DNA of 32,569 nucleotides from Acidobacteriaceae bacterium (GCA_025361625.1 JANYKL010000156.1:1-32569), one strand, 5' to 3'; positions 17,018 to 25,288 are shown, counted from the first letter of the stretch. Numbers and translations: made by a program. Notes: generated by a model not told the origin, from the letters alone.

Positions 17018-17494
17018 ATGGAAAATGAGCATAGATACCGCGTCACAGCTTGGTGGACTTCCGGGCGGACGGGTATTGCCAAATCCGAGTCGGCACCTAA
17101 CGCAATTCATTTCACGGCGCCGCCGCAGTTTGGCGGTTTGGAGGGCAGGTGGACTCCCGAAGATCTACTGATGAGCGCGCTTGCGAGTTGCTTTACGACG
17201 ACGTTCCACGCCATCGCGGGCTACGTAAAATTCGAATACACCGACTTAGCGGTGGAAGCAGAAGGGACTGTCGGAAAAGCGAAAACTGGCTATTGCTTTA
17301 GCCAGATTGCAATCCGCCCCAGCCTGAGAATTCGTGATGAAAAGCAACGCAACGAGGCAATCAACCTTTTGACTAGGGCTAAGGCGTTGTGCCTGATTTC
17401 ACGCGCGCTGGCAACCAAACAGAAGTTCGAAGCGCGGGTGGAGATCAGCACACATTCACACCAGTCGGTTGCGGGCGTGCTATCCGCCCACTGA
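17018..17494 (+). CDS. OsmC/Ohr-family protein
   Basis: A 158-residue OsmC-family protein; members reduce organic hydroperoxides using two cysteines in the cytosol. The key cysteines are visible in ALASCFTTTFHAIA and in AKALCLISRAL, at the usual positions on the two central helices. The N-terminal strand region reads HRYRVTAWWTSGRTG, and the domain core has the GRWTPEDLLMSAL phrase shared by the family. The ATG at 17018 has GGGAG seven bases upstream. It lies divergent to a Crp/Fnr gene with a shared palindromic operator, so stress-linked control is likely. Whether it is a true peroxidase or one of the many OsmC homologues of unknown substrate is open. Confidence 0.85.
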   Translation: MENEHRYRVTAWWTSGRTGIAKSESAPNAIHFTAPPQFGGLEGRWTPEDLLMSALASCFTTTFHAIAGYVKFEYTDLAVEAEGTVGKAKTGYCFSQIAIRPSLRIRDEKQRNEAINLLTRAKALCLISRALATKQKFEARVEISTHSHQSVAGVLSAH

Positions 17495-18015
17495 TAATGC
17501 TGAACGCGCAGGTGCTTTGATTCCGATGCACGAAAGTCTCGCCGCGAAAACAGGGACGCCGGCCAAGAAATCCGCAAGAGCAGGGACGAGGTCTGGTAAT
17601 GCCTTAATAGTTCTTGAGTCCGTGGCCGGGATCGGTGCCGCCGAGCGTCCAGGAACCGTCGGAAAACGGTCTTATCGAATCTGATTGAAAGGTTCTTCTC
17701 GGTCGAAAGTATATGCCGTAAATCCAAGCCACTACAGAGGTCCTCGGACTTAACTTTTACAAAAGCATTGGCGACGTTCCTCAAGCCCATTGCCTTAGCC
17801 GTGGTGGTCACACTGGCACTTACAGTCGCTCATGTGATACGCCAGTGTGTCACCGGTGTAAAAGCTCTGCCATGAGGCTAATCAAGCGTCCTGTTTTGAA
17901 GTGCAGATGCGCTCGCGATCGAGAAAACTCGATTCCCCGGCGTCGATTTGCAACACTACTTGGCGACCCAACCAAATCGGGTACGCATTCGCAGCTTCGC
18001 TCTCAGCGAAGATTT
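17495..18015. other. Non-coding stretch between osmC and the GGDEF gene
   Basis: No recognisable gene. Short open frames occur on both strands without domains. A 9-bp inverted repeat is listed separately. The two flanking genes converge here, so transcription terminators may lie here, but I see no hairpin followed by a T run. Confidence 0.35.
17809..17849. repeat. Inverted repeat with 9-bp perfect arms between convergent genes
   Basis: CACACTGGC (17809-17817) and GCCAGTGTG (17841-17849) are exact reverse complements separated by 23 bases. Flanking bases extend the similarity with a small offset. It could form a stem-loop between two convergent genes. Confidence 0.45.
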
Positions 18016-18945
18016 TCAATGAGCCGTTTCTCTCGCGCCCTTCATTTTGTAGAGTGCGTGATCCGCCATGCGCAGCAGATTTTCAACGGTTTCGCCATTT
18101 CGAGGGTGAATCGCAACGCCAACGCTGACAGAAAGCCGTGGCTTTTCGGTATCATTCGCCAAGCTGTCGCAAACCCGCCGAGCCACCAACCCCGCCGCGT
18201 CTGCTCCTGTCTCCGGCAGAACAAGTGCAAACTCGTCTCCGCCGAATCGCGCCGCTGTATCAATGTCTCGCGAGCAGATGCGCAAGGCGTCGGCCAGCCT
18301 GCAAACCGCCTTGTTTCCTACCAAATGGCCGTGACGGTCGTTGATGTGTTTCAGTCGGTTCAGGTCAAGTAATAACAAGGCGAACTCGCGTCCGGTCCGT
18401 TCAGACCGTTTGATTTCGGTGCTGAGCACGCCTAAAAGCTGGCGATAGTTGGACAGACCAGTCAGCGCGTCGTGCGTCGCCTGCCGCCGCAGTTGACTCT
18501 CCAGTGCGCGCTGTTTGGTGACATCCTCAACGATGAGCTCGTAGCTTTCCCGCGCTCCCTGCTCGGCGCAAACTTTGCGTCCGGCAAGCCGGACTCGCAC
18601 GGAAGTCCCGTCGTTTCTCTTCCATTCCGTCTCGAAGGCTTTGATTCGATCTTTATGGCCGAACTGCCCTAGTATTCGTGCCCGCGTAGTGGGATGCAGA
18701 ATAACCGCGCTCGCGAGGTTAGCTGCCAAAAGTCCTTTCTTAGATGTGTACCCAAGCATAGTCATTAGTGCCTGGTTGACATCCAGGAAGCTGCCGTCTG
18801 GGCTGCATCGGCAGATTCCGTAGAATAGGTTTCCGATCAAGGCGCGGTATTTAGCTTCTGAATGTTTCGACATTTTCTCGGCCCGATCGCGCTCCACGCG
18901 CAGGTTTCCGTCGTTGGCCACCGGAAGGTAACCGATATAATCCAT
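18016..18945 (-). CDS. PAS-GGDEF diguanylate cyclase, N-terminally broken
   Basis: Up to 309 residues of a cyclic-di-GMP synthase. A PAS domain spans roughly residues 30-145 (AKYRALIGNLFYGI, then DGSFLDVNQALMTMLGY). The GGDEF domain follows (about 155-305) with HDALTGLSN, the metal/substrate segment DLNRLKHINDRHGH, and an intact active site RFGGDEF (235-239). An RDID motif at 226-229, five residues before GGDEF, is a classical product-inhibition I-site. The first residues (YIGYLPVA...NLRVERDRAE) are not a natural start: they continue a response-regulator receiver whose earlier parts lie in two other frames (18945-19019 and the tail of the histidine-kinase frame). The catalytic part could still be made by internal initiation, for instance at the ATG before SKHSEAKYRAL. 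Confidence 0.75.
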   Translation of the reverse strand: MDYIGYLPVANDGNLRVERDRAEKMSKHSEAKYRALIGNLFYGICRCSPDGSFLDVNQALMTMLGYTSKKGLLAANLASAVILHPTTRARILGQFGHKDRIKAFETEWKRNDGTSVRVRLAGRKVCAEQGARESYELIVEDVTKQRALESQLRRQATHDALTGLSNYRQLLGVLSTEIKRSERTGREFALLLLDLNRLKHINDRHGHLVGNKAVCRLADALRICSRDIDTAARFGGDEFALVLPETGADAAGLVARRVCDSLANDTEKPRLSVSVGVAIHPRNGETVENLLRMADHALYKMKGARETAH

Positions 18946-19019
18946 TTTTCTATATAGTTGGAGGCACTCCCTGTAATGAACTCCACCACGCTTTCTCGTT
19001 CAAGGGTGTCGATGACGAA
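18945..19019 (-). pseudogene. Middle piece of a receiver domain, in a third frame
   Basis: This short segment reads FVIDTLERESVVEFITGSAS then NYIEK, which matches the part of a receiver domain after the beta-4 strand ('FVSGT.GEE.AVEA...GA.DYV.K'). Its left neighbour, ending KQMPLI, is in the histidine-kinase frame; its right neighbour, NIGYLP-like, is in the GGDEF frame. Two frameshifts (near 19019 and 18945) therefore separate what was once one receiver-PAS-GGDEF protein. Confidence 0.6.
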
Positions 19020-19911
19020 TGAGCGGCATCTGCTTCCCTGATTGATGGAGGGGTTCCAGGGCCTGCGTCCCCTCCCAGTTGGGACTGAGGTAGTCGGCCA
19101 CAACAAGGTCATGGGGCTGCGAACTCAGCCGGGCAGTCAACTGCTCGGAGGCAAAAGGCAATCGCGCAACGACCATCGTACCCGTTACGCTGGAACGTAT
19201 TTCCAGTTGGCCGCGAAACTGTCCCGCTCTTTCTCTCATTCCTCTCAACCCAACCCCTGACGGCCGTTCAATAGGCATTCCTTTGCCCTTGTCCTGAACC
19301 TCAACTCGAATCTCAGAGGGGAAACGCAACACCTCGACTCTAGCCGTTTTGCTACCAGAGTGGCGATGAATGTTCGTTAGACACTCCTGAACGATACGGA
19401 AAATTGTGGTTTCGAGATCTATCGGCAGTCTTCCAAACTCATTAGACATGACCAGCTCGACCTTAATATCACCCCGCCCGGAAAACCCATCCAAGTACCA
19501 TCGAAGAGCCGAGGCAAGTCCCGATTCGTCAAGCAGCGGAGGGTGGAGCAAATGAGAGACTATTCGGACTTCTTTGAGCGTTTTCTGCACCAGGTCAGCA
19601 GCCTGGTAAAGAGCCTTGGCGGCCTCGGGGCTAATGCTGCTCGATTCCTTTGCTACCAATGCTAAATTCATAGTCGTTGCGGCCAGCAACTGTCCCGCGC
19701 TGTCGTGCAAGTCTCGTGCTATTCGGCGTTGTTCGGTGTCCCTCAACGTCAGCAGTCTGCCGCTAAGTTCTCTAAGCTCATCCTCAGCCTTTCGCCGGTC
19801 GTGAACCTCCTGTCGAAGCGCGGCGGTGCGCTCTGCGACCTGCACTTCCAGTTCTTCCCGGGAAATACGCAGTACTTCTCCGGCGGCCTTTCGGTTCTCA
19901 ATGTCACTCAT
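19000..19911 (-). CDS. NarL-type sensor histidine kinase fused to a truncated receiver
   Basis: A soluble histidine kinase of 303 residues from the ATG at 19911. A coiled coil (about 10-50) leads into a HisKA_3 dimerisation domain with the phosphoacceptor in RRIARDLHDSAGQ (H69). The HATPase_c domain has the N-box ECLTNIHRHS (N180), DKGKGMP and GVGLRGMRER. No sensor or membrane domain is present. From about residue 255 the sequence changes to a receiver-type half domain (HDLVVADYLSPNWEGTQAL, phosphoacceptor-like D273) that stops early at a frameshift. This looks like a deletion that joined the kinase to a neighbouring receiver-PAS-GGDEF gene, losing the receiver's first third. The open frame extends to 20142, but I prefer 19911 because a 46-codon ORF with a strong Shine-Dalgarno ends there with an ATGA overlap. 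No partner response regulator is nearby. Confidence 0.8.
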   Translation of the reverse strand: MSDIENRKAAGEVLRISREELEVQVAERTAALRQEVHDRRKAEDELRELSGRLLTLRDTEQRRIARDLHDSAGQLLAATTMNLALVAKESSSISPEAAKALYQAADLVQKTLKEVRIVSHLLHPPLLDESGLASALRWYLDGFSGRGDIKVELVMSNEFGRLPIDLETTIFRIVQECLTNIHRHSGSKTARVEVLRFPSEIRVEVQDKGKGMPIERPSGVGLRGMRERAGQFRGQLEIRSSVTGTMVVARLPFASEQLTARLSSQPHDLVVADYLSPNWEGTQALEPLHQSGKQMPLIRHRHP

Positions 19912-20048
19912 ACGCGCCCCATTGTGTGAATGCACGACGGACGCCACAGAACCGTCGGCGTGCGATCGCAAGGGACTAGGCGAGACCTCGATGCCACGCG
20001 TGAGAGAAGTCTGTGGGCTACCATCGCTGCTTTCCTCGTCTTTTTCAT
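19908..20048 (-). CDS. Possible 46-aa leader peptide overlapping the histidine-kinase start
   Basis: A short minus-strand ORF starts at ATG 20048 just after AAGGGAGGGG (20051-20060), the strongest Shine-Dalgarno in this area. It encodes a basic peptide beginning MKKTRKAAMVAHRLLSR. Its TGA (19908-19910) overlaps the ATG of the kinase (19909-19911) as ATGA, the classic arrangement for translational coupling. It is not similar to anything I know. Alternatively it is a frameshifted N-terminal extension of the kinase. Confidence 0.4.
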   Translation of the reverse strand: MKKTRKAAMVAHRLLSRVASRSRLVPCDRTPTVLWRPSCIHTMGRV

Positions 20049-20128
20049 TTCCCCTCCCTTTGCCGGGATTGGGCCAAATTATAAAATACGCCACAGAGTG
20101 ATAAAGACGACAGCGATCACTCTTAGCT

Positions 20129-20142
20129 GTGATCACGGTCAC
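20129..20142. promoter_or_regulatory. Crp/Fnr-type operator upstream of the kinase/leader ORF
   Basis: GTGATCACGGTCAC, extended to TGTGA-N6-TCACA at 20128-20143, is a near-perfect Crp/Fnr-family site. It lies about 80 bases upstream of the leader ORF start and next to the 3' end of a decayed minus-strand gene. Confidence 0.6.
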
Positions 20143-20158
20143 AAACGGTGAAGCGAGA

Positions 20159-21255
20159 TTACCGATTGGAAAAACCGCCTTCTGCGATCTGCAGATCGAG
20201 GCTCACGCGTTCGCCATTAATCAACACAGTTCCTGCGTCGATCAACTGCTGACCGGTACAGTCGTAGCGGGCGTAACAGCGCAGCGCGTAGAAGGGAAAG
20301 AAGAATTCTACGGCCTTGGAACTTTGACCAGCGGCGACTTTGCCAGCGAGATGGAGGTTGGCGCTGAAGCCGATGCCGTCGAACTGAAACTCGCTCTTAA
20401 AGTAGCCGAGAACGGGGCGCAGCAAGTGAGCGACGTCATCGTCGAAGGCAAGGGCCGCCAGGCGGTAGCGCGACGCGGTTTGAGACTCGGGAAGTGTGGT
20501 ATCGATCGAGAGTTCGAGGTACGTGTCGCCGCGAAACGCGACGAAGTTTGGCGCAGCGGAGGAGACAAAGTGTGCCTGCGGATCAAGTTCCTTCACCATA
20601 CTATCGAGGATCGGCTTGAGTTCGGACTGCAACACAGAGAGTGCTTGCGGCGACGTATCGCGGACTGGCGGCGGATCGGCGGGCTTGGCAGGCTTCAATG
20701 CACGCACGTTGACGGGGCTCCGCAGTTTGTCTGTGTCGTCGCCGTCGTGACGGAATCACGACCACCAGGTTTTCGGGGCGCTCGACCCCGAGGCCTCCTA
20801 CCTTCCCCAGTACATGGTGCGAAATCTCGAACGCATAAGCTTGAACGCTGGCTTGTTCTGAAATCGGTTGACGGCGGCTTTCAGAATGGGCTTGATAATG
20901 CGCAGAAAAGTTTCGCGAGCGCGCTGATCGGGATTCATCTTCTCGCCGGAGTATGCGGCGTAGTGGTGCCCGTAATCTCAAGGACAACCTTGCCTTTGTA
21001 GTGATCGAACTGAATTGAGCGCTGGTCCGCCCACTTCTGCTTGGCTTGGTCAAGATCGAGCTTGCGGCTCAGGTAAAAAGGATAATCGGTTGGCAGTGAA
21101 AGAATGTCGGCGCCGAGTTCTTTAAGAGCATCCATGTTGCGGTCTTGCAGGATGCGCAGTTCAGGATCTTTGATCTCGCTGGGAGCAGTCACTTGCGCTG
21201 CGGCGGCGGAAAAACTCAGGATTAGGCACAGCGGGAGCAGGTTATTTCTTCGCAT
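20159..21255 (-). pseudogene. Secreted protein of unknown function, broken by three frameshifts
   Basis: Pieced together, this would be a secreted protein of about 365 residues of a type I recall as common in Acidobacteria. The start has a signal peptide (MRRNNLLPLCLILSFSAAAA, ATG at 21255). It continues through KDPELRILQDRNMDALKEL and KGKVVLEITG; then, in a second frame, SGEKMNPDQRARETFLRIIK; then, in a third, AYAFEISHHVLGKVGGLGVE; and finally a 3' part including SSAAPNFVAFRGDTYLELSI and a beta-rich tail. Breaks are near 20964, 20840 and 20755. Each frame resumes exactly where the previous one ends, so the protein was intact recently. Function unknown; no enzyme motif is seen. Confidence 0.65.
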
Positions 21256-21733
21256 AGACGGACCCGGTTGTCCGGTAAGGAGGATCAGAATCAGCACGAA
21301 TATACGTCTCCGCAGGGGAGACAGTTACCTCGTCCCTCCGCGAACCTGGAGAAAATCGAGCGCGAACACATCCTCCGTGTACTGCGACAAAGCAGAGGGA
21401 CATCGAACAGAAATTCGTAAGTATAGCTGCAATACCTGCCACGAAAAAATCGGGCGGTCTAGGCGTCGCGGCTGAGCGCTTGGGGATGAACCGCAAAACC
21501 CCTGAACTCGAGAATGCAGAAGCTGAAGATTTCCCGAAAGAAGTTTTGAATCTTTGCACATCTCCTCGGGTTTAGGGGTCACGTTGGTCTGTGACTACGA
21601 TCACTGCGTGCTTTTCTATCCTCTGCGAATCTATTAATGCAGCGCTGGCCTGGAGGCTTCTGGCTGGGCCACAAAATAAGGCTGAGGCGGCCAATCCGCC
21701 GTTGCCAACGCGGACAATCTTAGAAAGCGAGAT
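21256..21733. other. Divergent intergenic region ahead of hsp20
   Basis: No gene is recognisable. It should hold the promoters of the decayed secreted-protein gene (minus) and of hsp20 (plus). A small hairpin, GTCTCC-GCAGG-GGAGAC, lies at 21306-21322, and the Crp/Fnr-type site at 21591-21604 is listed separately. Confidence 0.4.
21591..21604. promoter_or_regulatory. Crp/Fnr-type operator upstream of hsp20
   Basis: GTGACTACGATCAC matches the shared RTGAY-N4-RTCAY pattern. It lies 130 bases upstream of the hsp20 start in an otherwise empty intergenic region, a suitable position for activation. Confidence 0.55.
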
Positions 21734-22263
21734 ATGACAATGGCGACGACTACAGTCCTACAGCGCACGGAAGAGAAACCCGCAACGATCCACCCCGTGA
21801 AATTCGAAAACCTGGCCGAGCAAGTGGACAGAATATTCACAATGGTTGCCGAGCGGGCATACGAGGTCTTCGAGGGCAATGGCCGAACCTTTGGTCATGA
21901 TATCGAGGACTGGTTCAAGGCTGAGATGGAGTTGCTCCATCCCGTTCATGTCGAAATCGCCCAGGCAGCTGAGGAACTTAAAGTGAAGGCCGAAGTTCCC
22001 GGCTTCAGCGAGAAGGAAATCGAAGTCAGCGTCGAGCCGAACCGGTTGACCTCACTGGTAAGCGCGAAACCAACAAAGAAGAGAAAAAGGGCAAGACGGT
22101 CTATCAGGAGTTCTGCTCCAACCAGATCTTGCGAGTCGTGGACCTGCCGGTGGCGGTTGATGCCGACAAGGTTACGGCTACTCTGGAGAATGGCATCCTG
22201 CAGTTAACGATGCCAAAGGCCGCGAAGGGCAAGACTATCGAAATTAAGTCGAAGGCTGCGTAG
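21734..22263 (+). pseudogene. DUF2934-Hsp20 small heat-shock protein, single frameshift
   Basis: A small heat-shock chaperone of about 176 residues if repaired. Residues 30-70 form a DUF2934 module (RIFTMVAERAYEVFEGNG then FGHDIEDWFKAEMEL), an N-terminal fusion I recall from Acidobacteria and Proteobacteria. The alpha-crystallin domain starts at VHVEIAQAAEELKVKAEVPG and reaches VEPNRLT. Near 22051-22056 one base appears lost; the next frame continues exactly with TGKRETNKEEKKGKTVYQEF, ILRVVDLPVAVDADKVTATL and ENGILQLTMPK to a TAG at 22261. As read, the product loses the second half of the crystallin domain and should not assemble. A sequencing error would explain it equally well for this one gene. 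Confidence 0.75.
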
Positions 22264-22817
22264 TTTTGCTGATGTAGCTCAAAGGCACGCTTCCATCGGG
22301 GCATCAGGTGATGTCATCGCTCGGTAATATCTCGTCTTGTCACTTGACTGCGCCGTCCTTGCTCTCCGCTCTATCCCTTCGATCTAAAACCTTGATTTAG
22401 CCTCATATTTTTAATCGGTTAGTTCGTCGATGTGCCACAAACCGTTTTGGTAAGCGGCATGCACCTGGTATGCCGAAACTAAGGATTACAAGTCAAGACA
22501 TGATCGATTTTGCGGCACGCCTTTTCGCAAGTGCTAATTTGTTGGACCTGGCAGCGTATTCAAAGTTCTTCATAGCGTCTTCCTCTCTCATGCTGGAAAG
22601 ATCAAAGGCGACACAATATGCTGGCGATGATGCGGAACCGAGCGAAATTACGATAGCGAACCGTTGTCCTCATATGTGCGAACGATCACTAACCTATGTG
22701 TTTCACATCACTGCATCATTGTGGGCGCGTCGTAGATACTGAGCAATGTTAGAGGCCGTTTTCTCCGGCCGGTTAGAGCCGGGCGAAACAGGCGCTTTAC
22801 GCATGGAGGATAACAAA
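22264..22817. other. Non-coding stretch between hsp20 and the BON-domain gene
   Basis: No recognisable gene. A 90-codon plus-strand frame (22470-22742) has no domain and no Shine-Dalgarno. A short inverted repeat ATGTG-TTT-CACAT lies around 22696-22708. The promoter of the BON gene should be near its right end. Confidence 0.35.
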
Positions 22818-23474
22818 ATGATGAAGACAAATGTGCAACTTCAGCGAGATGTCATAGACGAGTTGCAGTACGAACCGAGTATCCAGGCTGCCGGGATCGG
22901 GGTTACGTCCAAGGACGGAATCGTTACTCTCACCGGTACCGCAAAGAGCTATGCCGAGAAATGGTCGGCAACGCACGCAACCGAACGGGTCTCAGGAGTG
23001 AAGGCTGTGGTCGACGAGCTTAAAGTAGATCTGCCTTACGCGCACGAGCGTCACGACCAAGACATCGCCAGGGCGTCAGTACAAGCTCTTGAATGGGATG
23101 TGCAGGTGCCCAATACCAGAATCATGGTGGAGGTCGAGCAGGGAACGATCACCCTTAAAGGAGACGTCGACTATAAATACGAACAAACTGCGGCGAAGAA
23201 CGCGGTTCGCAACCTAATGGGCGTCAAGGCGGTGATTAACTTGATCAACGTAAAACCGATCGCCAATCCCTCAAACGTGAAAGCCGAAATCGAGAATGCC
23301 CTGCGGCGTGCCACCGCACTCGACGCGCAACGGATAGTGGTAGATGTGGTTAACGACAAAGTAACCCTGCGTGGGAGCGTGCACTCATGGGCAGAGCGAA
23401 ATCAGGCGAGACGGGCCGCTTGGTCTGCCGCGGGAGTGCGACTGGTTGAGGACGATTTGAGCCTCGCCGCATAA
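22818..23474 (+). CDS. Protein with three BON domains
   Basis: A 218-residue protein made of three consecutive BON domains (about 1-70, 75-145 and 150-218). Each has the family pattern of a helix, 'I.V...G.VTL.G.V', a helix and a glycine turn: GIGVTSKDGIVTLTGTAKSY, MVEVEQGTITLKGDVDYKYE and VVDVVNDKVTLRGSVHSWAE. BON domains bind membranes or lipids and occur in OsmY-like stress proteins; here there is no signal peptide, so it may stay cytoplasmic. The start at ATG 22818 follows GGAGGA seven bases upstream; an in-frame start at 22746 lacks this. It sits downstream of hsp20 in a stress-gene neighbourhood. Confidence 0.88.
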   Translation: MMKTNVQLQRDVIDELQYEPSIQAAGIGVTSKDGIVTLTGTAKSYAEKWSATHATERVSGVKAVVDELKVDLPYAHERHDQDIARASVQALEWDVQVPNTRIMVEVEQGTITLKGDVDYKYEQTAAKNAVRNLMGVKAVINLINVKPIANPSNVKAEIENALRRATALDAQRIVVDVVNDKVTLRGSVHSWAERNQARRAAWSAAGVRLVEDDLSLAA

Positions 23475-23871
23475 AAGAGACCATGTCGTAGTTGCATTTT
23501 CGAGCAGGCTGCTAGGTGGGCACCAAGAGGACTGGGAGCGAAGGTTCAAAGATGGACTTCTCGACTCCCAGTTTGTTTGCTGGCGCGTGTTTCTATGGCC
23601 CTCACTAACGCTCCGAAGCCATTCTAGTCCAAACAGCATTTCTCATATGAAATCTGACTGGGTAAAACGCTGCTGTCGTAGCTTGCTGCCGATATTTGGC
23701 AGGTCTTGCGGTGACGAACATATATCGTTGAGAAATCACGATCTTTGTCAATGTTAGCCGGTGAGGCGTACAAGCGCAAACGAGGAAAAGTGTGCTTCGT
23801 CACACTTCATGACCCCCGTTCGTGGGCCCGTAGCCCTCTAGCACCTTGATCTAGGGGCAGCGTTAAATCGG
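23475..23871. other. Non-coding stretch after the BON gene
   Basis: No recognisable gene. Short frames on both strands have no domain. A 7-bp perfect inverted repeat is listed separately. Confidence 0.35.
23788..23807. repeat. Perfect inverted repeat, 7-bp arms
   Basis: AAGTGTG-CTTCGT-CACACTT. It lies between convergent genes and partly resembles a Crp/Fnr site (TGTG...TCACA), but the left half lacks the GTGA core. It could be a hairpin or a degenerate operator. Confidence 0.4.
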
Positions 23872-24450
23872 CTATCGGGAGGCGGCCGCATCCCCGACCA
23901 GAGCGACGCCATTGCGATAAGGGTGGTCAATCGCGTTTGGAAGCCGAGCTGGGCGCGCAACGCCGGATTGCGGCCCGCACAAAGCGCTACGAGCCTCGCT
24001 TCCACTTCGCTGGTTCCACCAGACTGGGCAATTTTGGCTTTCGGCTTGGCTCCAGGATCGATATGCTGAACGGTCGCGCCGCGGCGAACGTCTGCCCCGG
24101 CGGCGGCCGCTGCCGTCGCGAGCAAGGCCTCTTGCGCGAGCGAATGATAGAAGGCCCACATCCCGGAAGCCTGCGGCGTCATTGCGACAAAATAACGCTT
24201 CATTGCGTGCTGGCCGTTGATGATCAGATTGACCCACCTCATTTCGTTGGCGCATGTGCGCAAAGCGTCGGCCACATCCAGTTGACGCGCTTCACCCACT
24301 CCCCACGGCTGCAGACACTCACCGCGAATGCGATCGCGAAATTCGGTTTCCTGCTCCAGTACCGGCACGCGCGCTCCGCTTTTGGCCATGCGCTGCGCCA
24401 GCGTCGCCCAATTGACGTAGAGGGCCGCTCTCCCATTGCCATCTTTTAAG
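23872..24450 (-). pseudogene. Remnant of an FAD-dependent monooxygenase
   Basis: The minus strand reads as the middle part of a PHBH-type FAD-dependent monooxygenase. TLAQRMAKSGARVPVLEQE follows where the GxGxxG loop should be, then IRGECLQPWGVGEARQL, SGMWAFYHSLAQEALLATA, and, after a frameshift near 23935, DHPYRNGVALVGDAAASR with the GD motif that contacts FAD ribose. A stop follows at once, so the substrate-side C-terminal half is missing, and the N-terminal dinucleotide-binding loop is not recognisable either. The fragment cannot be an active enzyme. Confidence 0.7.
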
Positions 24451-24527
24451 GGGAATGCTCATGCTTGCTCATGATGCCGTAGGCACCCGCACCTTCGTGG
24501 CAGAGGTGGTCCATTACAATAGCCACC

Positions 24528-25232
24528 GTGCCGGAATCCACGCTCACCCCTGCGCAGACGCTCGCGAAGGTCCCTATCTTCTCGGGGCTGACGGACAACG
24601 AATTGAGTTTTCTTGCACAGCGCGCAGTGGCGCGCCATTACTCGACGGGCGAGAGCGTGTTCGGCGAAGGTGACCCTTGTTCTGGACTCTACGTCGTCGA
24701 GTCGGGCCATGTCCGAATTTTCAAGAGTTCGGTTAACGGGCGCGAGCAGGTACTCAGCATTGATGGTCCGGGTGGTTCTATCGCGGAGCTTCCGGTCTTT
24801 GATGGGGGAAACTACCCGGCTTCGGTAACTGCGATTGACGATGCCACTCTGCTTTTCGTCAGCAAACAGGATTTTCAAGCACTGTGCCTCGCGCATCCCC
24901 AAGTGGCACTGAAGGTCTTGCGTGTGGTCGGAGCGCGCCTACGCAAATTAGTAGGTATTATCGAAGAGCTCTCATTCACCACAGTGCGTCACCGGCTGGC
25001 TTCGTTTCTGTTGCGTCTCGCGCAAAAGGAGGGTAAGCGATCTCCTGCAGGCGTGGAAATCACATTGCCCATCAGCAATCAGGAATTGGCCTCCCAGATC
25101 GGCACGGTACGCGAACTGGTTTCCCGCAATCTTTCCCGCTTACAGTCGGAAGGAATGCTTAAGGTTGAAGGCCGCACGGTAACGATCTTAAGTTTGAAGG
25201 GTTTGGAAGCCGAAATAGACACCCCCGAGTAA
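24528..25232 (+). CDS. Crp/Fnr-family transcriptional regulator
   Basis: A 234-residue regulator. Residues 15-125 form the effector-binding beta-roll (FSGLTDNELSFLAQRA, GEGDPCSGLYVVESGHVRIF), then the dimerisation helix and a winged HTH with recognition helix GTVRELVSRNLSRLQSEG, followed by the wing KVEGRTVTIL. It lacks the N-terminal cysteine cluster of the other Crp/Fnr protein in this window, so it senses something else (heme-NO as in DNR proteins is possible, not shown). The start is a GTG at 24528 with weak Shine-Dalgarno. It precedes the RIC gene by 137 bases, with a Crp/Fnr-type palindrome between them. Confidence 0.88.
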   Translation: MPESTLTPAQTLAKVPIFSGLTDNELSFLAQRAVARHYSTGESVFGEGDPCSGLYVVESGHVRIFKSSVNGREQVLSIDGPGGSIAELPVFDGGNYPASVTAIDDATLLFVSKQDFQALCLAHPQVALKVLRVVGARLRKLVGIIEELSFTTVRHRLASFLLRLAQKEGKRSPAGVEITLPISNQELASQIGTVRELVSRNLSRLQSEGMLKVEGRTVTILSLKGLEAEIDTPE

Positions 25233-25274
25233 GTCTCAAGTCGTCTGAGTGCACTACCGGCCCACGTAATCTTC

Positions 25275-25288
25275 GTGACAAAAGTCAT
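25275..25288. promoter_or_regulatory. Crp/Fnr-type operator upstream of the RIC gene
   Basis: GTGACAAAAGTCAT fits RTGAY-N4-RTCAY and lies 81 bases upstream of the RIC start. The position suits activation by one of the two local Crp/Fnr regulators. RIC genes in other bacteria are commonly under NO-responsive Fnr/Dnr or NsrR control. Confidence 0.6.

Noticed and set aside
17835-17853. GTGAT...GTCAC half-sites resembling a Crp/Fnr operator
   Set aside because: The spacer is ten bases instead of four, and the site lies between convergent genes.
20049-20142. Longer N-terminus of the histidine kinase starting at 20142
   Set aside because: It has no Shine-Dalgarno, would overlap the Crp/Fnr-type site, and gives non-conserved, low-complexity sequence; 19911 is preferred.
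22470-22742. 90-codon ORF ahead of the BON gene
   Set aside because: No Shine-Dalgarno, no recognisable domain, and no link to neighbours.
21734-23474. Transmissible locus of stress tolerance (hsp20, osmC, stress genes)
   Set aside because: Gene content is only loosely similar; the defining ClpK/ClpG, FtsH, YfdX and HdeD genes are absent.
23788-23807. AAGTGTG...CACACTT as a sixth Crp/Fnr operator
   Set aside because: The left arm lacks the GTGA core and no gene starts next to it; kept only as an inverted repeat.
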